A DNA stretch of 41,788 nucleotides from Bacteroidales bacterium (GTDB taxonomy: Bacteria > Bacteroidota > Bacteroidia > Bacteroidales > WCHB1-69): contig JAGCSI010000118.1 in the NCBI GenBank assembly GCA_017964255.1, positions 1 to 41,788 on the forward strand, read 5' to 3'. A model generated the notes under the pieces. That model saw nothing but the letters and a program-made list of their open reading frames with translations. It made no database searches and had not been told where the DNA came from. Position 1 is the first letter of the stretch, and every line of letters starts with the position of its first letter. Shown piece by piece: positions 1 to 7,727 of the stretch. A program made the translations under genes and the position numbers.

Positions 1-48
1 AAATGCTAAAACGCAAGCCAGTGATAATAAACATTTTGAACTTTTCAT
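1..48 (-). CDS. Start of an exported protein (partial, cut by left edge)
   Basis: Only the first 16 codons are inside the window, from an ATG at 46-48 on the minus strand. They read MKSSKCLLSLACVLAF, a basic start followed by a hydrophobic core, which looks like a signal peptide. The Cys after LA could be a lipoprotein cysteine, but the residues before it are not an ideal lipobox. A Bacteroidota-type -7 box (TACTTTTG, minus strand, 91-98) lies about 43 nt upstream, which supports a real gene start. The mature protein is outside the window, so no function can be given. Confidence 0.5.
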   Translation of the reverse strand, partial: MKSSKCLLSLACVLAF

Positions 49-90
49 AGATTTATTTTTTTTACTTTTTATCCAATACATTACAATCTG

Positions 91-98
91 CAAAAGTA
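91..98 (-). promoter_or_regulatory. -7 promoter box for the left-edge minus gene
   Basis: The minus strand reads TACTTTTG, matching the Bacteroidota sigma-ABfr -7 consensus TAnnTTTG. It is followed by a purine start region and an ATG about 43 nt downstream. No clear -33 TTTG was seen at the expected distance. Confidence 0.5.
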
Positions 99-182
99 AT
101 AATTTTTTTGATACAATAGTCGAAAAATAAAGTTTTTTTTCGTGCTTATTTATAATAATGTGCGAAAGTGATAATTTTTCCG

Positions 183-190
183 TATTTTTG
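183..190 (+). promoter_or_regulatory. -7 promoter box of the PorV/PorQ-RarA-PorP operon
   Basis: TATTTTTG matches TAnnTTTG. It lies 25 nt before the ATG at 216 but only 13 nt before the ATG at 204. That spacing is one reason for preferring 216 as the start. Confidence 0.5.
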
Positions 191-215
191 CCGTTAATAA
201 GAAATGATATTTTAT

Positions 216-1310
216 ATGAGAAAAATAGGGGCTTTGTGTTTGTTCTGTCTGCTGTCTGTGGCGGTTTTCGGCCAGACAGTGAAGTACAGCAATGCCTTTT
301 TGTCGCTGGGTGTGGGTGCCCGCGGCTTGTCCCTGTCTAACTCCATGGTCGCCATTTCCGACGATGTGACCTCCGCTTACTGGAACCCCGCCGGCTTGGG
401 CCGAATGCAGCAAAAGTTGCAACTTGCAGCGATGCACGCCGAATATTTTGCCGGAATATCCAAATATGACTATGCCGCGGCAGCTTATAAGATCGATTCT
501 TCCTTTACTGTAGCCTTCAGCTATATCCGCTTTGGTGTGGATAACATTATGAATACTACAGAGTTAATAGATAATTATGGCAATATCGATTACGACCGCA
601 TCAGCTATTTTTCGGCAGCGGACAATGCGTTTCTGCTGAGTTTCGCCTATAATTTCAAGAAAGTGAAAGGCTTGTCAGTAGGCGGTAATGCCAAGATTAT
701 CCGCCGGCGCATTGGTGATTTTGCGGGAGCCTGGGGCTTTGGACTGGATTTCGGTGTGCAGTACGAGTACAAAGGCTGGCAGGTGGGAGCGATGCTGCAA
801 GACGGAACGGGTACTTTCAATGCATGGAGCTATACGCTGAGCGACCGTGTGAAAGAGGTATTCCTGCAGACGGGTAATGAGATTCCTGAAAATAGTCTTG
901 AAGTGACTGTGCCACAGTTGGTTCTGGGTGCCGCCAAGTATGTGGAGTTTGGCAAGGGTTTCAATGCTACTTTCGCCTTGAATACGGATTTTACTTTCGA
1001 TGGAAGAAGAGATAATATATTGAGTACCAAATACTTTACCTTTAATCCCCACTTCGGGATGGAGTTCGCTTACAAGAAAATTGTGGCCATCCGTGCCGGT
1101 ATCGGCAATTTCCAGCGTGAGACGGATTTCAACAACAAGACCAAAGTGACCTGCCAGATTAATTTGGGAATAGGTGTCAATATCAAAGATATTGTGGCCA
1201 TCGATTACGCTTTCACGGATATCGGTGATGTCTCCATCGCCCTGTATTCACATATATTCTCCTTGAGAATCGGTATCAATTCTTTCTCAAAACTGAAAAA
1301 GAAAAAATGA
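216..1310 (+). CDS. PorV/PorQ family outer-membrane protein
   Basis: This is a FadL-like outer-membrane beta-barrel of the PorV/PorQ family, whose known members handle cargo at the type IX secretion system of Bacteroidota. The start at 216 gives a clean signal peptide (MRKIGALCLFCLLSVAVFG, then Q); the in-frame ATG at 204 only adds four residues and sits too close to the -7 box. The N-terminus of the mature protein has the family signature: a run near SLGVGARGLSLS followed by a TSAYWNPAGL segment. The rest is alternating amphipathic strands with Gly and aromatic residues, ending in a Lys-rich tail. The stop overlaps the next ATG (ATGA), so translation is probably coupled to the RarA-PorP ORF. 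A PorP-like and a PD40-OmpA protein follow, consistent with an envelope operon. Whether it acts as PorV, PorQ or a paralog cannot be told from sequence alone. Confidence 0.8.
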   Translation: MRKIGALCLFCLLSVAVFGQTVKYSNAFLSLGVGARGLSLSNSMVAISDDVTSAYWNPAGLGRMQQKLQLAAMHAEYFAGISKYDYAAAAYKIDSSFTVAFSYIRFGVDNIMNTTELIDNYGNIDYDRISYFSAADNAFLLSFAYNFKKVKGLSVGGNAKIIRRRIGDFAGAWGFGLDFGVQYEYKGWQVGAMLQDGTGTFNAWSYTLSDRVKEVFLQTGNEIPENSLEVTVPQLVLGAAKYVEFGKGFNATFALNTDFTFDGRRDNILSTKYFTFNPHFGMEFAYKKIVAIRAGIGNFQRETDFNNKTKVTCQINLGIGVNIKDIVAIDYAFTDIGDVSIALYSHIFSLRIGINSFSKLKKKK

Positions 1311-3583
1311 ATCAGCCTCTTGCCGAAATATTGCGACCCAAGACTTTAGAAGCCTACATCGGGCAGGAACACCTGATGGGGCCAGGAGGGGTATTGCGGC
1401 AAGCGCTGGAGAACGACACCATTTATTCGATGATTCTGTGGGGTCCTCCGGGAGTGGGCAAAACTACGCTGGCCTTGTTGATTGCCGAGGTGACGGGCGC
1501 TGATTTTTACATGCTGAGCGCCATCAGTTCTGGGGTGAAGGATATCCGTGAGATCTTGGATAAGGCGGAGAAATCCGAAAAAAAATCGATATTGTTCATC
1601 GATGAAATCCACCGTTTCAGCAAGTCGCAGCAGGATTCGCTGCTGGGGGCCGTGGAACGCGGGGTGGTGACACTGATCGGTGCCACAACCGAGAACCCCT
1701 CGTTCGAGGTGATTTCTCCTTTACTCTCTCGTTGTCAGGTGTATACGCTGAAATCGCTGGACAAATCCCATTTGGAGCAGATTATCCAGTCGGCCAAAGT
1801 TTATTTGGAACAGCATTTGTCGTGCACCATCGATTTTCAGGAGACTGAGGCACTGATGCGTTATTCCGGTGGCGATGCCCGCAAACTCATCAATGCCATT
1901 GAACTGGTAACCATGGCTACCCCTCCGGTGGATGGGAAAGTTTTGATTAATAATGAGTTGGTAACGAGGGTCATTCAGAAGAATCTGGCGATATACGACA
2001 AGAAAGGCGAGCAGCATTATGACATCATTTCGGCTTTTATCAAGTCGTTGCGGGGCAGCGACCCCAATGCGGCAGTGTATTGGATGGCGCGCATGCTGGT
2101 AGCTGGAGAAGACCCCCTGTTCATTGCCCGTCGTATGATTATTCTGGCATCGGAGGATATCGGCAATGCCAATCCCAATGCTCTGTTGTTGGCCAACAAT
2201 TGTTTCCAGGCGGTGCATCATATCGGCATGCCGGAGGCGCGGATTGTCTTGTCGCAGACCGCCGTGTATTTGGCCTGCTCGCCGAAAAGCAATGCCTCGT
2301 ATATGGCTATTGATGAGGCCATTGCATGGGTGAAGAAGACGGGTGACCTTCCAGTTCCCTTGCATTTGCGTAATGCTCCCACCAAGCTGATGAAAGAGCT
2401 GGGTTATCACGATGGCTACAAATACGCTCACGAATATGCCGGCAATTTCACGGATTTGGAATTTTTGCCGGAATCCATCAGCGGAAAGAAGTTTTATGAA
2501 CCGGGAAACAATGCCCGTGAGAATGAGTTGCGCCGCTATCTGAAAAATTGCTGGAAAGACAAGTACAAGTATATCATTCTGTTACTGATTTCGATTTTCA
2601 GTTTCCGTTTTTGCTGGGCACAGGATTTGCATTACTCGCAGTTCTATCAGGCTCCGATAGAGATCAATCCTGCTCAGACGGGTTTTTACGATGGTTTGTT
2701 CCGCGTTGGGGCGAATCAGAAAACCCAATGGCTCTCTGTTACAAAGCCATACGTGCATTTCAGTTTTTTTGGCGATGTTCCGGTGGTGCGCGACCAGCAG
2801 CACCGGCAGCAGTTCAGCATCGGGGTGAATGTCAATTGTGATTATACGGGTGACTCGCGCTACAATAGCGTGCAGCCCTACGTGTCATTATCTTATCTGA
2901 AAGCATTGGGCCGCAAGAGTCGCCACAAGCTGGGCTTGGGACTGTACCTGGGTTTCATTCAGCGAAGTATCAATTACAGCAGCATGACCTTTGACGAGCA
3001 GTTCATCAATAATATTTTTAATGCGGGCAATCCCATTTCCGAGAGTTTCGGCAAGGATAAAGTGTTTTTTTTTGATTGTGGGGTAGGGGCTTTGTGGAAT
3101 TTCGCGCCCAATAAGACCGATCGCTATACTGTTGGCTTCAGTGCGAGGCACTTGACTCAGCCGAATCAGGCGTTTAACGACCGAGCCACCCGTCTGCCTG
3201 TCAATATGGATGCGTATTTTATCTCCACCATTCGCATTGTGGACGATGTGGCGCTTGAACCGGCGGTGTATGCGGAGTTCCAACAGCAGTTTTTCGAAGT
3301 GGTGTTTGGTACCAATGTGGAATACTTTCAGATGAAAAACAGCTATACCACAGTTTTCTCCTTGGGTGGTGGGATGTTTTACCGCTGGAATGACGCCTTG
3401 ATTGTGGATTTCTTTTTCGAGTGGCAGCGACTGCGCTTAGGAGTTAGTTACGATATCACTTTGTCGAGTCTGTTACCGGCAAATCATGCCCGTGGTGGAT
3501 TGGAACTGTCTCTGAATTATACGTTTAAGCGCAAACGTATTGCCAAAATCGGCAAAGAACCTTGTCCGTTTGACATTATGTAG
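1307..3583 (+). CDS. rarA: RarA (MgsA) AAA+ ATPase fused in frame to a PorP/SprF-type membrane protein
   Basis: This single 758-residue ORF joins two unrelated proteins. Residues 1 to about 422 are a complete RarA/MgsA replication-associated recombination ATPase: Walker [10 protein letters not shown] at 46-54, Walker B ILFIDEIHRF at 95-104, sensor TEN at 128-130, and the family ending FYEPGNNARENE followed by a WKDKYKY tail. Residues 423-438 are a hydrophobic signal-peptide core ending in WAQ. Residues 439-758 are a PorP/SprF beta-barrel (start DLHYSQFYQAP, NPAQTGF motif), a type IX secretion family. No stop and no in-frame ATG lies at the junction (about 2561-2575). RarA is cytosolic and PorP is in the outer membrane, so a working fusion is hard to picture. 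Either a deletion removed the rarA stop and porP start, a non-ATG start is used for porP, or one base is wrong in the assembly. The start overlaps the PorV/PorQ stop. Confidence 0.85.
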   Translation: MNQPLAEILRPKTLEAYIGQEHLMGPGGVLRQALENDTIYSMILWGPPGVGKTTLALLIAEVTGADFYMLSAISSGVKDIREILDKAEKSEKKSILFIDEIHRFSKSQQDSLLGAVERGVVTLIGATTENPSFEVISPLLSRCQVYTLKSLDKSHLEQIIQSAKVYLEQHLSCTIDFQETEALMRYSGGDARKLINAIELVTMATPPVDGKVLINNELVTRVIQKNLAIYDKKGEQHYDIISAFIKSLRGSDPNAAVYWMARMLVAGEDPLFIARRMIILASEDIGNANPNALLLANNCFQAVHHIGMPEARIVLSQTAVYLACSPKSNASYMAIDEAIAWVKKTGDLPVPLHLRNAPTKLMKELGYHDGYKYAHEYAGNFTDLEFLPESISGKKFYEPGNNARENELRRYLKNCWKDKYKYIILLLISIFSFRFCWAQDLHYSQFYQAPIEINPAQTGFYDGLFRVGANQKTQWLSVTKPYVHFSFFGDVPVVRDQQHRQQFSIGVNVNCDYTGDSRYNSVQPYVSLSYLKALGRKSRHKLGLGLYLGFIQRSINYSSMTFDEQFINNIFNAGNPISESFGKDKVFFFDCGVGALWNFAPNKTDRYTVGFSARHLTQPNQAFNDRATRLPVNMDAYFISTIRIVDDVALEPAVYAEFQQQFFEVVFGTNVEYFQMKNSYTTVFSLGGGMFYRWNDALIVDFFFEWQRLRLGVSYDITLSSLLPANHARGGLELSLNYTFKRKRIAKIGKEPCPFDIM

Positions 3584-3593
3584 GAGATGGGAT

Positions 3594-5156
3594 ATGGGTA
3601 ACAGATTGAAAATTTTGGTTTGCATGACGCTTTGCATTTTCTGTATGGGAATGCTGATGGCCCAGAATAGTGTGTCGTTGGCGGAGCGGAAGGCTATTGC
3701 GAAGCAAATCAAACAGGATACGCTGCCGTATAAGGTGAATCGTTTGCCTGAGCGAATCAACAGCCCTTTCTCAGAATATAATCCACTGTTATTGTCCGAT
3801 TCTTTGTTTTTCTTCACCTCAATGCGTTCGGAAGTGGATGATGACAATGAACTGTTTTTCGATACCCATTGGTCCAGTAAGATTTATCAGGCTGATTATG
3901 AGGATGATAGTTATTCTAATATTCATGCTTTATCTTCTGTAATAAATAAAGGAAAATATTACCATCCGAATTTCTGTTTCAACAAGGCACAGGATCATAT
4001 CATTTTTTCACGTTGTTATCGTACAATAAATGAAGAGCTTATGTGTGATTTGTACGAAAGTCATCGGAGAAAGGGAAAATGGGAGAAGCCGGTCTTGTTG
4101 GACAATGAGATCAATGGCAAGAATTTCAGCAGTACCCAACCGTTTTTGGCAGAGCTGGCCGATTATGCGGTGCTGTATTTTGTGTCGAATCGTCCCGGGG
4201 GCCAGGGTGAGAATGACATTTGGTTTTCTGTGTATAAGAATGGAAAATATGAGGTGCCGACCAATGCGGGCAGTGGTATCAACACGGCTGGCAATGAGGT
4301 GACTCCATTTTACGATACGGATTCTTCGGTATTGTATTTCAGTTCGGATGAATGGCCGGGGATTGGCGGCTATGACATTTTCAGCAGCAAGGGCGGTTTG
4401 TGCAGTTGGACTACTCCTAAAAATATGGGGGTGCCGTTCAATTCGGAAGAAAATGATATATATTTTTCTGTGAATCAGGACAATACAAGTGGTTATTTTT
4501 CTTCCAACCGTCCTATTGATGATAATCATTTGGAGGATACCTGCTGCAATGATATTTTCCGCTGGGAGAGTATGTTCAAAGAAAAAGATACGTTGGAAGT
4601 TCGCCAAGATACTGTCCCCATGGTCATCAAAGCTTTGTTCCCGCTTAATCTGTACTTTGATAATGACCAACCTGATCCCAAGACTTTAAAAGACACTACC
4701 ACAGTACGATATGGGATTTTGCAGTCAGTTTACATCCAGCAGAAAGCGCATTATCTTTCACAAGTGACAGATGGGAAAGAAAGGCAGTGGATGGAAGCTT
4801 TCTTTGAGGATTCGTTAGCAGGTTGTCGTGCGAAAGTCCAGCAATTGCTGTCGTTTATCGAGGAGCGGCTGGCGCAGGGACAGCGTGTGACCTTGAGTAT
4901 AGAGGGCTATGCCAGTTTGTTGCACAATAGTGATTATAACCGTCACTTGTCGCAGCGCCGAATCGTGTCTTTTGTGAATGAATTGAAAGCATATAAGGGT
5001 GGGGTATTGCGGTCTGCCATTTCTGCTGGTCAGCTGGTTGTCAAGGAGTTGCCATACGGTAGTTCCATGGCAGAGGCAACGCAGGGCGATGCCGTTTACG
5101 GTCGCCAGGCGATGGTGCAGCGGAAGATTATTGTGTGGGATGTGGAAGTGAAATGA
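3594..5156 (+). CDS. PD40 beta-propeller plus OmpA-domain lipoprotein-like envelope protein (PorE-like)
   Basis: The start at 3594 gives a signal peptide (MGNRLKILVCMTLCIFCMG, then MLMAQ); it has GGAG just upstream and is 10 nt after the fusion stop. An upstream in-frame start at 3540 would overlap the previous gene and precede the signal peptide, so it is not used. Residues about 60-330 form PD40/WD40-like propeller blades, with motifs such as YFVSNRPGGQGENDIW and YFSSDEWPGIGGYDIF. Residues about 350-521 are an OmpA-type peptidoglycan-binding domain with the LYFDNDQPDP strand, a long insert, and the IEGYAS...NSDYN...LSQRR core. Proteins of this build (PorE and relatives) anchor the type IX secretion apparatus to the cell wall. 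PorE itself also carries TPRs, which are not seen here, so it may be a relative rather than PorE proper. It is the last gene of the operon and is followed by a hairpin array. Confidence 0.75.
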   Translation: MGNRLKILVCMTLCIFCMGMLMAQNSVSLAERKAIAKQIKQDTLPYKVNRLPERINSPFSEYNPLLLSDSLFFFTSMRSEVDDDNELFFDTHWSSKIYQADYEDDSYSNIHALSSVINKGKYYHPNFCFNKAQDHIIFSRCYRTINEELMCDLYESHRRKGKWEKPVLLDNEINGKNFSSTQPFLAELADYAVLYFVSNRPGGQGENDIWFSVYKNGKYEVPTNAGSGINTAGNEVTPFYDTDSSVLYFSSDEWPGIGGYDIFSSKGGLCSWTTPKNMGVPFNSEENDIYFSVNQDNTSGYFSSNRPIDDNHLEDTCCNDIFRWESMFKEKDTLEVRQDTVPMVIKALFPLNLYFDNDQPDPKTLKDTTTVRYGILQSVYIQQKAHYLSQVTDGKERQWMEAFFEDSLAGCRAKVQQLLSFIEERLAQGQRVTLSIEGYASLLHNSDYNRHLSQRRIVSFVNELKAYKGGVLRSAISAGQLVVKELPYGSSMAEATQGDAVYGRQAMVQRKIIVWDVEVK

Positions 5157-5157
5157 T

Positions 5158-5230
5158 GGGGGAGTTCGGCTTCGCCGAAGGGGAGTCATGCTACGCATGA
5201 AAGGGGAGTCTCGCTTCGCTCGAGGGGAGT
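5158..5230. repeat. GGGGAGT-framed mini-hairpin array (3 hairpins)
   Basis: Four GGGGAGT heptamers frame three different short palindromes: CGGCTTCGCCG, CATGCTACGCATG and CTCGCTTCGCTCG. It begins 1 nt after the stop of the PD40-OmpA gene. Related arrays are at 8859-8892 and 14091-14147. It could act as a terminator or mRNA-end stabiliser, but the hairpins have no long T tract, so that is a guess. Confidence 0.75.
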
Positions 5231-5242
5231 TTTGTTATATAT

Positions 5243-5270
5243 GTAGAGACGTTTCATGAAACGTCTCTAC
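5243..5270. repeat. 28-nt GTAGAGAC palindrome, copy 1
   Basis: A perfect 28-nt palindrome with outer arms GTAGAGAC and GTCTCTAC around the centre GTTTCATGAAAC. It lies between the convergent PD40-OmpA and uridine-kinase-like genes, 21 nt before the stop of the latter. The same element, with small changes, recurs at 19430-19457 and 21913-21940. Confidence 0.85.
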
Positions 5271-5291
5271 AGGAGGAAAAAACGGGAAAAT

Positions 5292-6947
5292 TTAGTATTT
5301 GAACTTGCTGCCGCCGACGAATTCGCGCAGGATGGAGATGCCGGGGATGTTGTTCTCCGGAATTACTTTAAAGTAAGACAGAAATTTCTTTAGTCGATAG
5401 GCCTCGGCAAATTCCTCGCAGTTTTCGGGCACTGCATCCAGAATCGGGATAGCGTATTTTTTCAGCACGCCCATCTCGCAGATTAGTGAGGTGTTGAACA
5501 TGGCATCGGCGTTCTCCTGGAAGGGGAAGATGTTTCGGTTCTCGCCGCGGCGCACACTGGGCCATCGGCTGATGGTTTCCTGGGCCGAATAACCACGGTA
5601 GTTGTAGTCTCGTATGATTCTGCGTATCAATCTGTTGTCATTGGTAGGAATGGGATTTTGCTGGTCAATGGAGATACAGGTAAGAGCGGACACAAAGAGT
5701 TTGAATTTGATGTCGTCGTCAATCTGTTCGGTCAGCCTCGGATTCAAGCAGTGGATGCCCTCAATCACCATGACGGAATTTTCTTTCAGTTGGATGGTGT
5801 TGCCCTTCCACAGTTTTTTGCCTTGGGTAAAGTCAAAGGTGGGTAGTGGCACTTCCTCGCCCTGTAACAAACGCTTGATCGTGTCATTGAACAGCTTCAG
5901 GTCGATGGCGTCAATGGCTTCGAAATCGTATTCTCCGTTTTCGTCTTTGGGAGTTTCCTCTCGTTCCACAAAGAAGTCGTCCACGGAAATCTGCACGGGG
6001 TCGTAGCCCAAAAGGCTCATGTGTACTGATAGTCGCTTGCAAGTGGTGGTCTTGCCCGAGCTGGAAGGACCGCTAATCAGCACTACTTTAGCCTTTCGCT
6101 CATTAATCTGGTCGGCAATGTGGGCCAGCTGTTTTTCCTGATACGCCTCGGTGATGAGGATGGTATCTTGGATTTTGCCATCGACGATATGTTTGTTCAC
6201 ATTGTAAACGCAGGGAATGCCTATCATGTTGGCCCACTTCTTATACTCCTGGTAAACCGCGAAAAGTTTGGGTACCTGGTGGGTGTGTGCCAGTACAGTG
6301 GGACGTTCCGGTTGGGGTGCCTTCAGCAACATGCCTGACTCATAAAGCTCCAGACTGAACATGTCAATCAATCCGGTAGAGGGAGCCAGGTTGCCGAAAT
6401 AGTAATTGACGGTATCGCCCAGCTTGTAGATGGAGGTGTAAATGTGGCTACGGTGGCGTAGCAGCTCGTACTTGTCTTCCAGCCCTTGCTCTTTGAACAT
6501 TTCCACGGCTTCATTCGTGGGGAGTTCCATCCTTTCAATAGGCAGGTTGCTATCCACAATTTCCTTCATGCGCTTGTACAGACGATTGACCAGTGCTTGG
6601 TTCAGGGGTTGGTTCAGATGGTCCAGCTCGCAGTATTTTCCTCCGGAAATGGAATGCAAAATCTTGAGTCTCACCTCTTTGGGCAGGATGTCTCGGACTG
6701 CCTTGTGGAGGAGGAAATACACTGTGCGGAAGTACATCAGGTGGCCGTAGCGGGAAGTCTTGTCGAAGAACTGCACAATGCAGGGCTTGTGGATGCGGTA
6801 GGCGCATTCGCGGACTTTATTGTTGATCAAAGCCCCCATGATGGGGTATTCCAAATGTATATTTTCTTGTTTGGCAAGGTCTTGAACCGTCATGCCAAAG
6901 GGAATGGTCAGGTCTTTGTTGGTGTTCTGAATATGGATAGCAATCAT
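5292..6947 (-). CDS. Uridine kinase-like / nucleoside kinase with N-terminal TGS-like region
   Basis: A protein of the Bacteroidota nucleoside kinase family. The first ~60 residues look like a TGS/ThrRS N-terminal type domain (IHIQNTNKDLTIPFGMTVQDLA), then a ThrRS-like second region, then a P-loop kinase of the phosphoribulokinase/uridine kinase family. The Walker A is GPSSSGKTTTCKR, followed by VDDFFVERE and the Walker B-like VMVIEGIHCLNP. Such kinases usually phosphorylate uridine or a related nucleoside, but the ThrRS-like front half makes the true substrate uncertain. The start at 6947 was chosen over one 21 codons upstream (7010) because a -7 box (TACATTTG, 6967-6974) lies between them. 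The gene stands alone, convergent with the envelope operon and divergent from the DUF4254 gene. Confidence 0.8.
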   Translation of the reverse strand: MIAIHIQNTNKDLTIPFGMTVQDLAKQENIHLEYPIMGALINNKVRECAYRIHKPCIVQFFDKTSRYGHLMYFRTVYFLLHKAVRDILPKEVRLKILHSISGGKYCELDHLNQPLNQALVNRLYKRMKEIVDSNLPIERMELPTNEAVEMFKEQGLEDKYELLRHRSHIYTSIYKLGDTVNYYFGNLAPSTGLIDMFSLELYESGMLLKAPQPERPTVLAHTHQVPKLFAVYQEYKKWANMIGIPCVYNVNKHIVDGKIQDTILITEAYQEKQLAHIADQINERKAKVVLISGPSSSGKTTTCKRLSVHMSLLGYDPVQISVDDFFVEREETPKDENGEYDFEAIDAIDLKLFNDTIKRLLQGEEVPLPTFDFTQGKKLWKGNTIQLKENSVMVIEGIHCLNPRLTEQIDDDIKFKLFVSALTCISIDQQNPIPTNDNRLIRRIIRDYNYRGYSAQETISRWPSVRRGENRNIFPFQENADAMFNTSLICEMGVLKKYAIPILDAVPENCEEFAEAYRLKKFLSYFKVIPENNIPGISILREFVGGSKFKY

Positions 6948-6966
6948 AGTTGAAAAAATTTTGTTG

Positions 6967-6974
6967 CAAATGTA
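6967..6974 (-). promoter_or_regulatory. -7 promoter box of the uridine-kinase-like gene
   Basis: The minus strand reads TACATTTG (TAnnTTTG consensus), 19 nt upstream of the ATG at 6947. It excludes the longer start at 7010. Confidence 0.55.
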
Positions 6975-7084
6975 CGTAAAATTTCCGAGTGAAACGCAGG
7001 GGGAACACAAATTATTGCAGGGATTGATTTATCGCATTCGCAAAAAAATACGACGAAAAATTCATGACTTATCGTTTTTATTTG

Positions 7085-7092
7085 TAATTTTG
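7085..7092 (+). promoter_or_regulatory. -7 promoter box of the DUF4254-GT9 operon
   Basis: TAATTTTG matches TAnnTTTG and is 29 nt upstream of the ATG at 7122. The leader between them is AT-rich (a run of A before the start), as is usual in Bacteroidota. Confidence 0.55.
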
Positions 7093-7121
7093 CCTTTTTA
7101 TATCAATAAAAAATATACGAT

Positions 7122-7727
7122 ATGACTTTCACCGCATTGGCGATGCCTATTTTCGAGCAGGTTATCAAAGATTATCACCGTACTGATGATGTGGATGCCC
7201 CGATTCAAAACCCTTATTCTGCCGGCAGTATAGAGGCGGATTTGTACCTGAAATGCTGGATTGACACGGTGCAGTGGCATCTGGAAGATATTATTCGTGA
7301 CCCGAATATTGACCCTGTGGCAGCCCTGGCATTGAAACGACGTATTGATCGCAGCAACCAGGATCGTACCGATTTGGTGGAGACGATTGACAGTTATTTT
7401 TACACGAAATATCACGAAGTGAAGGCATTGGAAAATGCCACTATCAATACCGAAAGTCCCGCTTGGGCGGTGGACAGGCTGAGTATTCTGGCACTGAAGA
7501 TTTATCACATGCGCGAGCAGGTGGAGCGTGCCGATGCCTCGGATGAACATCGTATGGCTTGTCAGCGCAAACTGGAGGTGTTGTTGCAGCAGCAGGTGGA
7601 CTTGAGCACCGCTATCGACCAGTTACTGGCGGACTTCGAGGCGGGTCGTAAGTATATGCGCGTGTACAAGCAGATGAAAATGTACAACGATCCCAGTACC
7701 AACCCTATACTTTACGGTAAAAAGTGA
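7122..7727 (+). CDS. DUF4254 family protein
   Basis: A 201-residue, mostly helical soluble protein with no signal peptide or membrane segment. It matches the DUF4254 family of Bacteroidota, recognised by the NPYS...EADLYLKCWIDTVQWHLED region near residue 30-55, the repeated basic-acidic helix ALKRRIDRSNQDRTDLVE, and the C-terminal YKQMKMYNDPSTNP motif. The biochemical role is not known. Its stop overlaps the GTG start of a GT9 glycosyltransferase (GTGA), and DUF4254 genes are commonly paired with GT9 genes, so a part in lipopolysaccharide core or other glycolipid assembly is a reasonable inference. Confidence 0.8.
   Translation: MTFTALAMPIFEQVIKDYHRTDDVDAPIQNPYSAGSIEADLYLKCWIDTVQWHLEDIIRDPNIDPVAALALKRRIDRSNQDRTDLVETIDSYFYTKYHEVKALENATINTESPAWAVDRLSILALKIYHMREQVERADASDEHRMACQRKLEVLLQQQVDLSTAIDQLLADFEAGRKYMRVYKQMKMYNDPSTNPILYGKK

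Noticed and set aside
1721..2431. Minus-strand 236-residue ORF inside rarA
   Set aside because: It is antisense to the conserved AAA+ part of RarA and shows no family features or start signals.
4008..4670. Minus-strand 220-residue ORF inside the PD40-OmpA gene
   Set aside because: An antisense shadow of the propeller domain, with an atypical Ile/Arg-rich composition.
5158..5270. Simple intrinsic terminators
   Set aside because: The hairpins have no following T tract in either direction and recur with varied stems at several sites, so they are listed as repeats.
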